The notes below the pieces were generated by a model. It searched no databases and was not told where the DNA came from. It saw only the letters and a program-made list of their open reading frames with translations. The translations under genes were made by a program, and so were the position numbers. From positions 48,089-112,088 of the forward strand of contig NZ_MQTZ01000050.1 in NCBI RefSeq assembly GCF_001939115.1: a stretch of DNA of 64,000 nucleotides. The letters run 5' to 3'. Of the stretch, positions 17,356-26,797 are shown one piece after another. Position 1 is the first letter of the stretch. Every line of letters starts with the position of its first letter. The stretch comes from Leptolyngbya sp. 'hensonii' (GTDB taxonomy: Bacteria > Cyanobacteriota > Cyanobacteriia > GCF-001939115).

Positions 17356-18064
17356 AGCACAGTTCCTCCTGCGGAATCGTCATCGGTACTTTAACTCTGG
17401 ACCAGGTAATATCCTGGCGTTTGACTGCTGCTGGCACACCGGCTGCGATCGCACAGGCTGGGATATCCTTTGTCACAATGGATCCGGCTGCAATTACGCT
17501 GTTGTGGCCAATCCGGACATTCTTCAACACCCGCACCTGCATACCCAGCCACACATGATCATCAATGTGAATGTAGCGGGCCAGATTGATGCGGCGATCG
17601 GTCCTCAAGTCGAGAATGGCATGGGAATCGCCACACCGAATATCAATATCATGGGAAAGCATGCAATCGCTCCCGATCGTGATTTCGGCATGGGGATCTG
17701 CCAGACCAATGGTGGCTCCCGCGATGGTGGTATTGGCCCCAATCTCGAGGCGACAGCAATCGTCGTTGATCCACAGATGGCCGCCCTGAATCTGGCAACC
17801 AGCCCCAATCACAATTCGGTTATGGGATCCATGAATCTGAATCTGAGTATTGCGAAGCTGTACTCCCGGTGCGATGACGATCGTATTGTGCTCCCCACCC
17901 ATTTCAAAGGTCACCTGTTGCAAAAAAGGAAGCGTCCCCGAGGTTTCAATCTGAATGGTGTTATGTTTCCCCTGTACCCGCCGCCGATTGCCCTGTTGGG
18001 CATACATCAGAGCTGCCAGACCAGCCCGCAAGGGAGGATAAGCTTTCAATTTTTTCCACATCAT
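17339..18064 (-). CDS. Left-handed beta-helix (hexapeptide) acyltransferase
   Basis: This 241-residue protein consists of hexapeptide-repeat turns and ends with the acyltransferase signature WLGMQVRVLKNVRIGHNSVI and ...GSIVTKDIPACAIAAGVPA. Enzymes of this type O-acetylate sugars in capsule or exopolysaccharide repeats using acetyl-CoA. The ATG at 18064 has a GGAAAAG upstream; a TTG at 18076 in frame is a weaker alternative. It sits between two glycosyltransferase genes in the same operon. Confidence 0.85.
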   Translation of the reverse strand: MMWKKLKAYPPLRAGLAALMYAQQGNRRRVQGKHNTIQIETSGTLPFLQQVTFEMGGEHNTIVIAPGVQLRNTQIQIHGSHNRIVIGAGCQIQGGHLWINDDCCRLEIGANTTIAGATIGLADPHAEITIGSDCMLSHDIDIRCGDSHAILDLRTDRRINLARYIHIDDHVWLGMQVRVLKNVRIGHNSVIAAGSIVTKDIPACAIAAGVPAAVKRQDITWSRVKVPMTIPQEELCYGSAL

Positions 18065-18120
18065 TGGCTTTTCCAACTACAGAACTTCAATCCCAAGTAC
18101 AGGCAGTGCATGCACCGCCT

Positions 18121-19377
18121 CTAGGCCACCCGTGCGATCGATCTCGCCCCGATCACAGCCCGCCGGGCGATCGCCCGCTCATAACTGGCTTCCTGTAAAG
18201 CTCCAATCCGTTCCAGACTGTAATGGGAAAGGACTCGATCACGGGCCTGAGCCCCAAACCGCATCCGCTGTTCCGGATTTTGCAGCAGATTGCAGATGGC
18301 TGTCGCAATCTGGCGGGGACTGCGGGGTGGCACCAGATGGCCATAGCGCCCCTGATCCAGCAGTTCCGCCATCCCGCCTGCATTGCTGGCCACAATCCCC
18401 CGGCCTGCAGCCATCGCTTCGGTACAAACCAGCCCAAAACTCTCCCAAATGCTGGGGAAGACACAGATGTCTGTAACCGCCAGGGCCGCTGGAATTAGAT
18501 CCAGGGGAATGCCACCCGTGAACTCCACCGCATGTTGATAGAGGTGCAGTCTGGATTCCAGATATTGCTGCATGTTCATGCCCGGTTGGGGCGAGTTCCA
18601 GGCAGGTCCCACAAAGCGAAACTTGACCTGGGGATAGCGATGGAGCACCAGGGGAATGGCCCGCACCAGATCCAGAACACCTTTGCGAACTTCCAGCCGC
18701 CCCAGAAAGGTAACGACATTGTGGTGGGTCTGAATTGGAATATTGAGCAGGCTTGCTGCTGGAATATAGGGATAAGGGACAGAGGCGAGTAAATCCGAGT
18801 TCAATTGCCAGTCAGTCACGACCTTCTGGCCGATCGCTTGGGACGGGGCCACAATTTCATCTGCTTCCAGGGCATGGCGATACTCCGGATCGGTATGGCG
18901 ATCGTAGCCTGCCCGTCGCTGGGGCAACTTGCCCCGCCGTAAAGCGCCCAGAGTCCATCGGGCCTGGGCTTCCCAAGGACGCAGGGGACTCCCGATCTGA
19001 TCCAGCACATAGCGGGGGGTGTGTAGTTTCAGGGCCAGGGGAATCTCAGGCACCAGACGCACCGCCTCGGCTGCATCTGCACCACAGTCTGGTCCCTCCA
19101 GCACATCAAAGTGAACTGTCTGATGACGGACCGCAAAGACTGAACCAACGGCTCTGGAGAACTCAGCCCGATCGCGGACAGCGATCCGATGCACTAAGAC
19201 GCCCGCTTCATCGTCCACACGCATAGAGGGAATGCAAGCTTGGGCAACAGCTCCAGCGAAAACTTCTACTCGATGACCCCGTTGCTGTAACATTTGAGCA
19301 GCCTGACGCACATAGGTGGCAATGCCCCCGAAGGCTGTATCTGGCGGATATTCGTAGCTGATGAAGGCAATTTTCAT
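18121..19377 (-). CDS. Glycosyltransferase family 4 protein
   Basis: This 418-residue GT-B enzyme has an N-terminal acceptor domain (MKIAFISYEYPP...FGGIATYV) and a C-terminal donor domain with FLGRLEVRKGVLDL (about residue 205), FPSIWESFGLVCTEAMAAG (the E-x7-E motif, about 310-330) and GHLVPPRSP. It would transfer a sugar from a nucleotide donor to a lipid-linked intermediate. The start at 19377 is preferred because family homology begins there and AGGACAG precedes it; the frame stays open to 19467, but that overlaps the upstream gene. Confidence 0.9.
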   Translation of the reverse strand: MKIAFISYEYPPDTAFGGIATYVRQAAQMLQQRGHRVEVFAGAVAQACIPSMRVDDEAGVLVHRIAVRDRAEFSRAVGSVFAVRHQTVHFDVLEGPDCGADAAEAVRLVPEIPLALKLHTPRYVLDQIGSPLRPWEAQARWTLGALRRGKLPQRRAGYDRHTDPEYRHALEADEIVAPSQAIGQKVVTDWQLNSDLLASVPYPYIPAASLLNIPIQTHHNVVTFLGRLEVRKGVLDLVRAIPLVLHRYPQVKFRFVGPAWNSPQPGMNMQQYLESRLHLYQHAVEFTGGIPLDLIPAALAVTDICVFPSIWESFGLVCTEAMAAGRGIVASNAGGMAELLDQGRYGHLVPPRSPRQIATAICNLLQNPEQRMRFGAQARDRVLSHYSLERIGALQEASYERAIARRAVIGARSIARVA

Positions 19378-19405
19378 AACAAGCTGTCCTGAATTCAATG
19401 AAGGG

Positions 19406-20362
19406 TTACAGACACAATGCGGGAATTTCGGTATGCACCCCAGCCAGGAAGTCATCCAGATGAGCATTTAAGCGATCGGGATGGCGTTCCTCGGCCATGG
19501 CCTGGTAATAGGCTCTGGCGATCTCTTGCAACTCTGTCAGCGGCATGGAAAAGACCCGACGCAAAGACTGCCCCAGGTGATCGAAATCCAGGCTGATGAA
19601 ACTCTCTTGCAGACGAGCACTGAAGCTGTGGGGCACCTGTCCCACCGGCACACAGCGGGCATAGGCGCACTCACTGTACTTCAGAAGTTCCAGCCCGTAC
19701 CGGGAGGGGGAGACGAACATCCAGCGAAACTGGGATAGGTAGTTCATATAGCGCTCTCCGACGATCGCATGCCGCTGACGCTGCCCGTTGTCTGGATAGC
19801 CGGGATGCTTGAGGTGATGAACTTTGCCCCACAACAGGGGATTGTGCCGCACCCCATCCAGGAAGGCCTGCCGCTCCGGGTAGATGTGGGGATGGCGGGC
19901 TCCTGAGAAAATAACTTGCTTATGTCGGGGGCTGAGGGCTGGATCGATGGTATAGCTGTCCTGAAAAGGAAAGGGAATGAACACCATCTTGCGGTTGCCT
20001 GTAGCATCATCCAGTTCCTTAACCAGATCCGTTGGGGGATAGGTGCTCAAGTAGTAAACATTCTCCCGATCCTTGATCCGAAACAGGAACCGATAGAACC
20101 AGTGCTCCCGATAATATCCCCCCGGATCAACAATTTTGGGGACAAATAGGGTTTCTTGGTGAGTGGCAATGTGGTCTTCCAGAATCTCACATTCCCGTTC
20201 TGTGATCCGACTGTCAATCAGATTGACATGATCTAGATAGTGCGATCGTTTTTCTAGAAATGTGCAGGTCCATCCCATCTTCCCGGCATAGCCTGGACCC
20301 GCATCATGGGTGATCATTTTGGCGTAATCAAATTCATCCGACAGCAGCAAAATCTTTTTCAT
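19406..20362 (-). CDS. Unrecognised protein in exopolysaccharide operon, possible GT-B glycosyltransferase
   Basis: This 318-residue soluble protein is not one I can name. The C-terminal half contains SPSRYGLELLKYSECAYARC followed by VPVG. An Asp/Glu-rich segment in this place, followed by a small residue and PV, resembles the donor site of GT-B or exostosin-like glycosyltransferases. The N-terminus (MKKILLLSDEFDYAKM) fits a Rossmann-like first strand. It lies 44 bases after wzt and 28 bases before the GT4 gene, so a polysaccharide role is likely by context only. Confidence 0.65.
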   Translation of the reverse strand: MKKILLLSDEFDYAKMITHDAGPGYAGKMGWTCTFLEKRSHYLDHVNLIDSRITERECEILEDHIATHQETLFVPKIVDPGGYYREHWFYRFLFRIKDRENVYYLSTYPPTDLVKELDDATGNRKMVFIPFPFQDSYTIDPALSPRHKQVIFSGARHPHIYPERQAFLDGVRHNPLLWGKVHHLKHPGYPDNGQRQRHAIVGERYMNYLSQFRWMFVSPSRYGLELLKYSECAYARCVPVGQVPHSFSARLQESFISLDFDHLGQSLRRVFSMPLTELQEIARAYYQAMAEERHPDRLNAHLDDFLAGVHTEIPALCL

Positions 20363-20406
20363 AGGACAGCAGCGAAATCCAAATTGCGGAGGTTAGGGAT
20401 GGGGCA

Positions 20407-21717
20407 TCAGGACAGCACCAGAGGCTGTTGAGATCGGGATCCTGATTCAGGCAAAATCCGTTCCTGGTAGCGACGAGAGAACTCAAAATCCAGCTCCACA
20501 AAACCCCGGAAGCGGGTCGGGTAGGGAATGACCCCCCTGGGATTGGGGGCATCCTGCACGGTAATTTTGGTCAGGTCCAGGAAATCATTGTTCACATCTG
20601 GACTGTTGATATACAGGCCAATGTGATAGTCTCCTTCCACAAAGGGCAGGCCCTGGATGGTGCCCTGCAAGTGCAGTGGATGGTGCTGATCCATGCGGTG
20701 CAAGGTGTCGCTCTGGCGCAGATCCACGATCGCGACTCGCACCCCTGTAGCTGAGTAAATCATCAGCTTCAGCTCACTGATCAATGTGGGTTTGGTGGCA
20801 GTGAATGCTAGCTGGAAGTCGATCGGCTCTCCGCTCACGACGGGGTTGGGAGAAAAGTCGAGTTGTTGCAGTTGTAGCGTGTCACACAGAGGCACCGCTT
20901 GTTGCAGATTCAGATCTACGGCCTGCTGACAGGCACTCAGGTAATCGTTGACCTGTTGAGTTGGATCACCCATACCGGCCACTTGACCTGAGCGGAGATG
21001 CACCACGGAATTGCAAAGGGTGCGGATGGCATTCATATCATGGCTGACAAAAATCAGGGTCCGGCCTTCATTCGTGGCCACATCTTCCATCTTGCCCAAG
21101 CACTTTTTCTGGAAAGCCACATCTCCCACCGCCAGGACTTCATCCACCACCAGGATTTCTGGTTCCAGATGGGCCGCTACGGCAAAAGCCAGCCGAATAT
21201 ACATACCAGAGGAATAGCGCTTCACGGGTGTATCCAGAAATCGTTCCACTTCAGCGAAGGCAACAATTTCATCAAACTTGCGCCGGATTTCGGCTTTGCT
21301 CATGCCCAGGATGGCTCCATTCAGCAGGATATTTTCCCGCCCTGTCAGTTCAGGATGAAAGCCGGTGCCCACTTCCAGCAGGCTGGCTACCCGCCCCTTG
21401 AGGCTAACTCGTCCTTCGGTTGGTTCTGTGATCTGACTCAGGATTTTGAGCAGGGTGGACTTGCCCGCCCCATTGCGACCAATGATGCCGATACGATCGC
21501 CCCGATTGACTTCAAAAGACACATCCTGCAAGGCCCAAAACACATCCTGGGGAGCCTTTTTCCCAGCCCGCCGACGCCCAGACCTGGGATTGAACGCAGT
21601 GACCAGATTGCGGGCACTCTCTACCATCACATCCTGCAGACACCGGCGCTGCTCCACTCTCTGTCCCAGGATGTATTGCTTACTTAAATTCTCGACTCGA
21701 ATAGCTGTCTCTGACAT
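20407..21717 (-). CDS. Polysaccharide ABC exporter ATPase, Wzt-like with C-terminal carbohydrate-binding domain
   Basis: This protein of 436 residues has an N-terminal ABC ATPase (Walker A GRNGAGKSTLLKIL, about residues 79-92; signature YSSGMYIRLAF; Walker B EILVVDEVLAVGD) and a C-terminal Wzt-type beta-sandwich (about 275-425). In O-antigen exporters that domain recognises the capped end of the glycan before export. It pairs with the Wzm-like permease encoded 79 bases upstream. The start has a good GAGGA Shine-Dalgarno. The extra C-terminal domain suggests that export is coupled to a terminal modification of the chain. Confidence 0.92.
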   Translation of the reverse strand: MSETAIRVENLSKQYILGQRVEQRRCLQDVMVESARNLVTAFNPRSGRRRAGKKAPQDVFWALQDVSFEVNRGDRIGIIGRNGAGKSTLLKILSQITEPTEGRVSLKGRVASLLEVGTGFHPELTGRENILLNGAILGMSKAEIRRKFDEIVAFAEVERFLDTPVKRYSSGMYIRLAFAVAAHLEPEILVVDEVLAVGDVAFQKKCLGKMEDVATNEGRTLIFVSHDMNAIRTLCNSVVHLRSGQVAGMGDPTQQVNDYLSACQQAVDLNLQQAVPLCDTLQLQQLDFSPNPVVSGEPIDFQLAFTATKPTLISELKLMIYSATGVRVAIVDLRQSDTLHRMDQHHPLHLQGTIQGLPFVEGDYHIGLYINSPDVNNDFLDLTKITVQDAPNPRGVIPYPTRFRGFVELDFEFSRRYQERILPESGSRSQQPLVLS

Positions 21718-21796
21718 GGTTTCCTCTTGGGATTCTATAGATGGAGGGAATTTGCAGGAAGCCCCTCTTTGCAGGGAGAGGGGCCATTGAGGGAAC

Positions 21797-22627
21797 TCAA
21801 ATCACATCGGCAAAGGTCCGTTCGTAAGCCCGGAAGTAACGTACACCGGTGATAAAAGCCAGGAAAACCAGACCCAGCGATAGGAGTAGACCTGGTAAAT
21901 GCAGTTGAAACTGTCCGCCCAGAATCGCCCAACGAAATCCATCAATCACGCTGGCCATAGGGTTCAGATAGTAGAGCCACCGCCACTGTTCTGGGACAAT
22001 GCTGCTGCTGAAGCCAACGGGTGAGAGGTAAAGGCCAAACTGAATCATGAAGGGGACGATGTAGCGAAAGTCCCGATATTTAACGTTCAGGGTGGCCAGG
22101 AATAATCCACTGCCCAAAGATGCCGCCAGGGCAACGAGAATAAAGAAAGGCAGGGTCAGAATCCGCCAACTGGGGATGAAGGTATACCAGGTCATCAGAC
22201 CCAGCAGAATCATACCGGACACCAGGAAATCCACACAACTGACAATTACAGCACTGGCTGGCACAACCAGGCGAGGGAAATACACCTTAGAAATCAGATT
22301 GGCGTTGCCGGTCAGACTGTTACTGCAATCGGACAGGGAACTGGCAAAAAGTTGCCAGGGCAACATCGCCGAAAAGACCAACAAGGGATAGGGAACGCCA
22401 TTGGAGGGAAGTTTCGCTAATTGCCCAAAGACGACTGTGAACACGATCATGGTCATAAAGGGGCGGATGAGGGCCCAGGCCATCCCGATCGCAGTTTGCT
22501 TGTAGCGCACCAGGATATCGCGCCAGGCCAGGAAGTAGAACAGTTCCCGGTAGCGCCAGAGGTCTTTCCAATACTGCCGTCGGGTTCGTCCGCGTTCAAG
22601 AATCAGTTCAGTGGGACCGTTGCTCAT
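21797..22627 (-). CDS. Polysaccharide ABC exporter permease, Wzm-like (ABC-2 type)
   Basis: This 276-residue integral membrane protein has about six helices and the ABC-2 family's N-terminal amphipathic lead (YRELFYFLAWRDILVRYKQ). The segment QFGLYLSPVGFSSS and the following YLNPMASVIDGFRWAIL are typical of the Wzm/TagG group. It forms the membrane channel for the Wzt ATPase and exports lipid-linked polysaccharide. It is the first gene of the leftward operon and is divergent from the wzc-like gene; the gap of 241 bases should hold both promoters. Confidence 0.92.
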   Translation of the reverse strand: MSNGPTELILERGRTRRQYWKDLWRYRELFYFLAWRDILVRYKQTAIGMAWALIRPFMTMIVFTVVFGQLAKLPSNGVPYPLLVFSAMLPWQLFASSLSDCSNSLTGNANLISKVYFPRLVVPASAVIVSCVDFLVSGMILLGLMTWYTFIPSWRILTLPFFILVALAASLGSGLFLATLNVKYRDFRYIVPFMIQFGLYLSPVGFSSSIVPEQWRWLYYLNPMASVIDGFRWAILGGQFQLHLPGLLLSLGLVFLAFITGVRYFRAYERTFADVI

Positions 22628-22868
22628 AGTTCGAAGGGGGTTAGGTGACTTGATCTCACTATCGGAACCTGGTGCTTGAGATCGCGTTTGCGCCCATGTT
22701 CAACTTTCTGCATGCAAAATTCAGATGCGGAAGCACCCCCATGAAAAACTCCGGATCGGTTGTGGGAACGCTAGAACAGTTGTAGAGGTGGATCTAGCAG
22801 AAGTTTTTGCACGACGGTCTCCTTACGATCGCCCAACCTGTCCTTACCACCGTCTGGCATACAGTTCT

Positions 22869-25025
22869 ATGAAGCGATCGCAGTCTACCCCGTCTGAGCT
22901 GAACGGCACCCCCGAAACGATTATTCAACTCGCACCAGCAGACCCACCCGACGCAGACCCAACAGAGGAAGGGGGAGAAGAAGCCTGGAGCCTGGTGGGA
23001 ATAGTCGGCATGGTGCGCCGCAAAGTGCTCATCATTGGGGTGATGGCAGTTGGGGTTGGCTGCTTTATGGCCTATCGATCATCCAAGCAGATCATTGAAT
23101 ATCAGGGCAGCTTTCAATTATTGGTAGAGCCAGTTCAGGAGAAGCAAACCCTGGCGCAGTTGACGGAAGCCAAAGGAAGCTCAACAGGTGAACTGGACTA
23201 CTCAACCCAGATTGAGGTCATGCTCAGCCTGAAAACCCTGGAACCCATTCTGAAACAGGTGAATCAGCGAACACCTGGAACAGACTACGGATCAGTGATT
23301 AGTAAGCTGTCTGTCATCCGCTTGGGAGAAACAAAAATCATTCAGGTCTCCTATCACGATACCCGTGCCGATCGGGTCAAAGCAGTCTTAAAGGGCCTGT
23401 CTGAAGGGTACCTGAAATATCGAACTGAAGACCAGAAAGCTCAGCTGCGCCAGGGATTGGACTTTGTAGACAAACAACTCTTCAATACCCAGACCCGCGT
23501 CAATAGCCTGCAACAGCAAATCCAGCGGTTGCGCAGGCAGTATAACTTTACTACTCCTGACACCTATGGAGAACAACTGGCCTCCCGCTTAGCCATTATT
23601 TCCCAGGAACGCCAGGGCGTTGAAACGGAGTTGGCTGTGGTGGAGAAACAGAATACTATCCTGAAAAATCCGACCAATAGGGATTTTAGTCTCAGCCAAT
23701 CCCTGGCTTATCAGCAACTCTTACAACAGTACCGAGCCCTGGAACAGGTGGTCGCTTTTGAAGCCACTCGTTTTACGCCAGACAGTCCCAATCTCCAGCA
23801 GTTGAAAGAGAAACAAGAATCCCTGCGGTCTTTGCTGGAAGCAGAAGCAAAGCGAAGTTTGGCTACCCAGGTCACTGCGATCGAAAGCCAACTCCAAACC
23901 CTGCAAATCCGCCAGCAGGCCCTCCTAGAGACCGAAAAGCAAGTCAGACAACGGCTGGCAGATCTGCCAGCCGTATCTCGTCAGTTCACGGATTTGCAAC
24001 GAGAGATAGGTGTTGCCACAGAAACCCTGAAGCGTTTGCTGGAGACCCAGGTCCGGTTGCAGATCCAGGCTGCTCAGAATGAAGTCCCCTGGCAATTGAT
24101 CTCCCCTCCCGGCCCCCCTCAACGCAAGCCCCCCAACAGCCTTTCCAAAGCTCTGATCACTGGTGGGTTGGGGGGGGCTATCCTGGGCCTGGTCCTGGCC
24201 TTTCTGTTAGAGAAATTAGAAAACACCTACTACTCGCTCCGGGAGCTAAAAAAGCGAGTTAAGTTACCCTTGCTAGGGGTAATTCCGCTCAATCCCAACT
24301 TAGTCCCGGCAGTTCCTAAGCAGCGTCTGATTAATCTACCAGAACAACAGCCGCAAATTATCCGTCAGGTCCTGGCCTTCTGGTCAGCGAAACCAGAAAG
24401 TCATGGATTTATGGAGGCATTTCGATCGCTTTACGCCAATTTGCAGCGACTGGAAACCGGGGGGTTGAGATCGATCGTCATCAGTTCCGCTCTGCCCCGA
24501 GAGGGCCGCACCACTGTGGCCATTCACCTAGCCCAGGCCGCCGCCGCTCTGGGGCAAAAAGTTCTTCTGGTCGATACCCACCTCCGGCCCAGTGGCACCC
24601 AGGTCCATACGCTGCTGGGCATTCCCAATAAAGAGGGCCTGAGTCACTTGCTGGCCGGTGAAGTTTCCCTGGAGCAGGTGGTGCAGCAGATCCCCTGGGA
24701 AAAAGCTCTCTATGTCATCACCATGGGCAGTACCCCCAGTGACCCCACCCGGATGTTATCCTCTCCAAGCATGCCTAGCCTGATGGCAGAACTCCACCAA
24801 ACCTTTGACCTGGTGATCTACGACATGCCTCCCTTAATGGGCTTAGCCGACGTGAACTTAATCGCCTCTGCTACAGATGGGGTGCTTCTGGTCACCGCCT
24901 TGGGCCGTCGTGGCTCCGCCGAAGCCCTCAACCAAACTCTGGAACGTATCAAGATTGCTCACCTAAGTGTTCTAGGGATCGCAGCCAATAAAGTCAGAGA
25001 CTATACCGTCGATCTGTACCAGTAA
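22869..25025 (+). CDS. Wzc-like polysaccharide co-polymerase with degenerate BY-kinase domain
   Basis: This protein of 718 residues has a Wzz chain-length domain between two membrane helices (VLIIGVMAVGVGCFM, about residues 51-65, and ALITGGLGGAILGLVLAFLL, about 430-450), a long periplasmic coiled coil, and a cytoplasmic P-loop domain (about 535-718). The Walker A motif, expected as GxGKST-like, reads PREGRTT with Arg547 for the lysine. Walker A' (normally DxDLR) reads DTHLR. Walker B (VIYDMPP) is intact. Only two tyrosines lie in the C-terminal tail. It probably sets chain length or gates export, with weak or no tyrosine kinase activity. The start at 22869 is preferred; the frame continues upstream to 22725 without family-like sequence. 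Confidence 0.85.
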   Translation: MKRSQSTPSELNGTPETIIQLAPADPPDADPTEEGGEEAWSLVGIVGMVRRKVLIIGVMAVGVGCFMAYRSSKQIIEYQGSFQLLVEPVQEKQTLAQLTEAKGSSTGELDYSTQIEVMLSLKTLEPILKQVNQRTPGTDYGSVISKLSVIRLGETKIIQVSYHDTRADRVKAVLKGLSEGYLKYRTEDQKAQLRQGLDFVDKQLFNTQTRVNSLQQQIQRLRRQYNFTTPDTYGEQLASRLAIISQERQGVETELAVVEKQNTILKNPTNRDFSLSQSLAYQQLLQQYRALEQVVAFEATRFTPDSPNLQQLKEKQESLRSLLEAEAKRSLATQVTAIESQLQTLQIRQQALLETEKQVRQRLADLPAVSRQFTDLQREIGVATETLKRLLETQVRLQIQAAQNEVPWQLISPPGPPQRKPPNSLSKALITGGLGGAILGLVLAFLLEKLENTYYSLRELKKRVKLPLLGVIPLNPNLVPAVPKQRLINLPEQQPQIIRQVLAFWSAKPESHGFMEAFRSLYANLQRLETGGLRSIVISSALPREGRTTVAIHLAQAAAALGQKVLLVDTHLRPSGTQVHTLLGIPNKEGLSHLLAGEVSLEQVVQQIPWEKALYVITMGSTPSDPTRMLSSPSMPSLMAELHQTFDLVIYDMPPLMGLADVNLIASATDGVLLVTALGRRGSAEALNQTLERIKIAHLSVLGIAANKVRDYTVDLYQ

Positions 25026-25150
25026 GACAACTTTGCAACCTGTCAGGCAGTGCATATCTCCATCACATCGAGATATAGATAAAGGCATCCACACTTCAAT
25101 CCTTGGCAAACTCCGCGCCTGTGAAGTTTATAGCTTCTTGGAGGCCATCT

Positions 25151-25861
25151 ATGACATCTATGACATTAAGCCAGTGCATACTCTCCTGTTTGAGTACGGC
25201 AGCAATTTTCCTGGGTCAAGTTCCTACAGCTACACCCTCCCAATTCAATCCCAACTCAGTTTTTCTGGCTCAGGTTACTGCTATCGATCTCTACAACCAG
25301 GGCAAACAGAAAAGCGATAGTGGGGACTACCGGGGCGCGATCGCCCTCTACGATCAGGCTATCCAGCTTGATCCCAATTTCGCAGGGGCTTATAACAACC
25401 GAGGAGTAGCCCTGATCGAATTAGGTGACCTGAAAGGAGGAATTGCAGACTATAACCGGGCTATTCAAATTGGCGGCAACTACTCAGTAGGTTATGCCAA
25501 CCGGGGCGGAGTTCGGTTCTTTTTAGGCGATTTCAAAGGAGCACTCACCGATCTGAATCGAGCCATTCAAATTAACCAAAATTGGGGTGAAGGTAGTCTC
25601 GCCAAAGCTTACAGTAGACGGGCTTACGTGCGATTAGAGTTGGGCGATCGATCGGGCGCGATCGCCGATCTCAAGACATCTATCCAACTGGATACAACAG
25701 CCCCAGAGAATTATCTCAACAAACAATTAGAAGCAGCGGTTGCCGCTCAAAACTGGTCAAGAGCCATTTTTCTGGTCGAAGTTATTATTGCGGTTTATCC
25801 CCAGTCTGCTGCTGAGTACACAGCCTACCGCACCCGTCTGCAAAAGATTGAAAGCAATTGA
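25151..25861 (+). CDS. Exported TPR-repeat protein
   Basis: This 236-residue protein has an N-terminal signal-like helix (CILSCLSTAAIFLGQ) and four or so tetratricopeptide repeats from about residue 45 (for example YNQGKQKSDSGDYRGAIALY and AYNNRGVALIELGDLKGGIA). The start at 25151 follows TTGGAGG (25138-25144) with 6 bases of spacing; in-frame Met codons at 25103 and 25160 are less well supported. TPR proteins bind partner proteins. It lies between the wzc-like gene and a second TPR gene, so a role in assembling the polysaccharide machinery in the periplasm is inferred. Confidence 0.8.
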   Translation: MTSMTLSQCILSCLSTAAIFLGQVPTATPSQFNPNSVFLAQVTAIDLYNQGKQKSDSGDYRGAIALYDQAIQLDPNFAGAYNNRGVALIELGDLKGGIADYNRAIQIGGNYSVGYANRGGVRFFLGDFKGALTDLNRAIQINQNWGEGSLAKAYSRRAYVRLELGDRSGAIADLKTSIQLDTTAPENYLNKQLEAAVAAQNWSRAIFLVEVIIAVYPQSAAEYTAYRTRLQKIESN

Positions 25862-25879
25862 TATTAGGAGCCTACCTCA

Positions 25880-26797
25880 ATGAAAGCAATCTACACAGTT
25901 CTACTACTATGTCTGATCGGAACATCAGGCAACATCATGCCAGTAAGTTACGCTCAGGAAATCCCTCCGGTTCCTGCCAGTGAAAAACCCCAGACCAGTG
26001 CGCTGAAACTGCTGGAGTTGGGTGATGACAGAACAATTGCCCAGGACTACAAAGGCGCGATCGCTGCTTACAATCAAGCCCTTGCAATCAATCCATCATT
26101 TGTGCTGGCCTATATCAGTCGAGGCTACGCTCGATTTCGATCAAGAGATTTCCAGGGAGCTGAAGCCGATCTGAAACGAGCCATCCAGATTGATCCGACC
26201 TATTCGAGTGCCTATGCAAGTCTCGGATTCTTTTATCTGGGCTCTGAAAATTACCAGTCAGCGCTGCAGAATTTTACCCTGGCGATTCAAGTGAATCAAA
26301 ACTGGGTCGAAGGGAGTCTATCGGATACCTATATAGGCCGTGGATTAACTCGTTTGGAACTGAAAACCTACCAGGGAGCTTTGGCAGACTTGAATCAGGC
26401 GATCCAAACCAATCCTCGCAGTTCTCCTGCTTATACGGGTCGTGGCATGGTTTATGTGGAGCTGAAGCAATATCAGGCGGCCCTGGCCGACTTCAATCAG
26501 GCAATTCAACTGAATTCCAACTGGAAAGGCATCAAGCTGGCTATGGCTTACAGGGAGAGAGGGTTGCTCTACAGCAAGCTGGGCAGCAGGTCTAAAGCAG
26601 TGGCCGACTTTCAGAAATCATCTGATCTGTACCAGCGTCGGGGCGATCGCCGGGAGTATCTGGCGCTCCTGAGTCGAATTTATCAGTCTCAGACAGACGG
26701 CTTGCCACTTCAGGTGGATCTCCCCTGTTATGTGATTACGGCTTCTGGCAAAGTTGCAGATTTGAATCGCCTCTGTGTCAGTTCAACCCCTCAATAG
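25880..26797 (+). CDS. Exported TPR-repeat protein (paralogue of upstream gene)
   Basis: This 305-residue protein has a signal peptide (MKAIYTVLLLCLIGTSG, cleavage probably after SYA at about residue 25) followed by five or six TPR motifs (for example AYISRGYARFRSRDFQGAEA and AYTGRGMVYVELKQYQAALA). TAGGAG precedes the ATG. The gap to the upstream TPR gene is 18 bases, and shared phrases (AIQVNQNWVEGSL versus AIQINQNWGEGSL) show that the two arose by duplication. It is a probable periplasmic scaffold; its partner is unknown. Confidence 0.85.
   Translation: MKAIYTVLLLCLIGTSGNIMPVSYAQEIPPVPASEKPQTSALKLLELGDDRTIAQDYKGAIAAYNQALAINPSFVLAYISRGYARFRSRDFQGAEADLKRAIQIDPTYSSAYASLGFFYLGSENYQSALQNFTLAIQVNQNWVEGSLSDTYIGRGLTRLELKTYQGALADLNQAIQTNPRSSPAYTGRGMVYVELKQYQAALADFNQAIQLNSNWKGIKLAMAYRERGLLYSKLGSRSKAVADFQKSSDLYQRRGDRREYLALLSRIYQSQTDGLPLQVDLPCYVITASGKVADLNRLCVSSTPQ

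Noticed and set aside
17504..18124. Plus-strand open frame opposite the acyltransferase
   Set aside because: It mirrors the hexapeptide-repeat periodicity of the real minus-strand gene and has no independent support.
20998..21687. Plus-strand open frame opposite wzt
   Set aside because: It overlaps the Walker A and signature motifs of the ATPase gene on the other strand; it is a shadow.
22725..22868. N-terminal extension of the Wzc-like gene
   Set aside because: The open frame has no homology-like sequence or ribosome site; the downstream ATG at 22869 fits the family start better.
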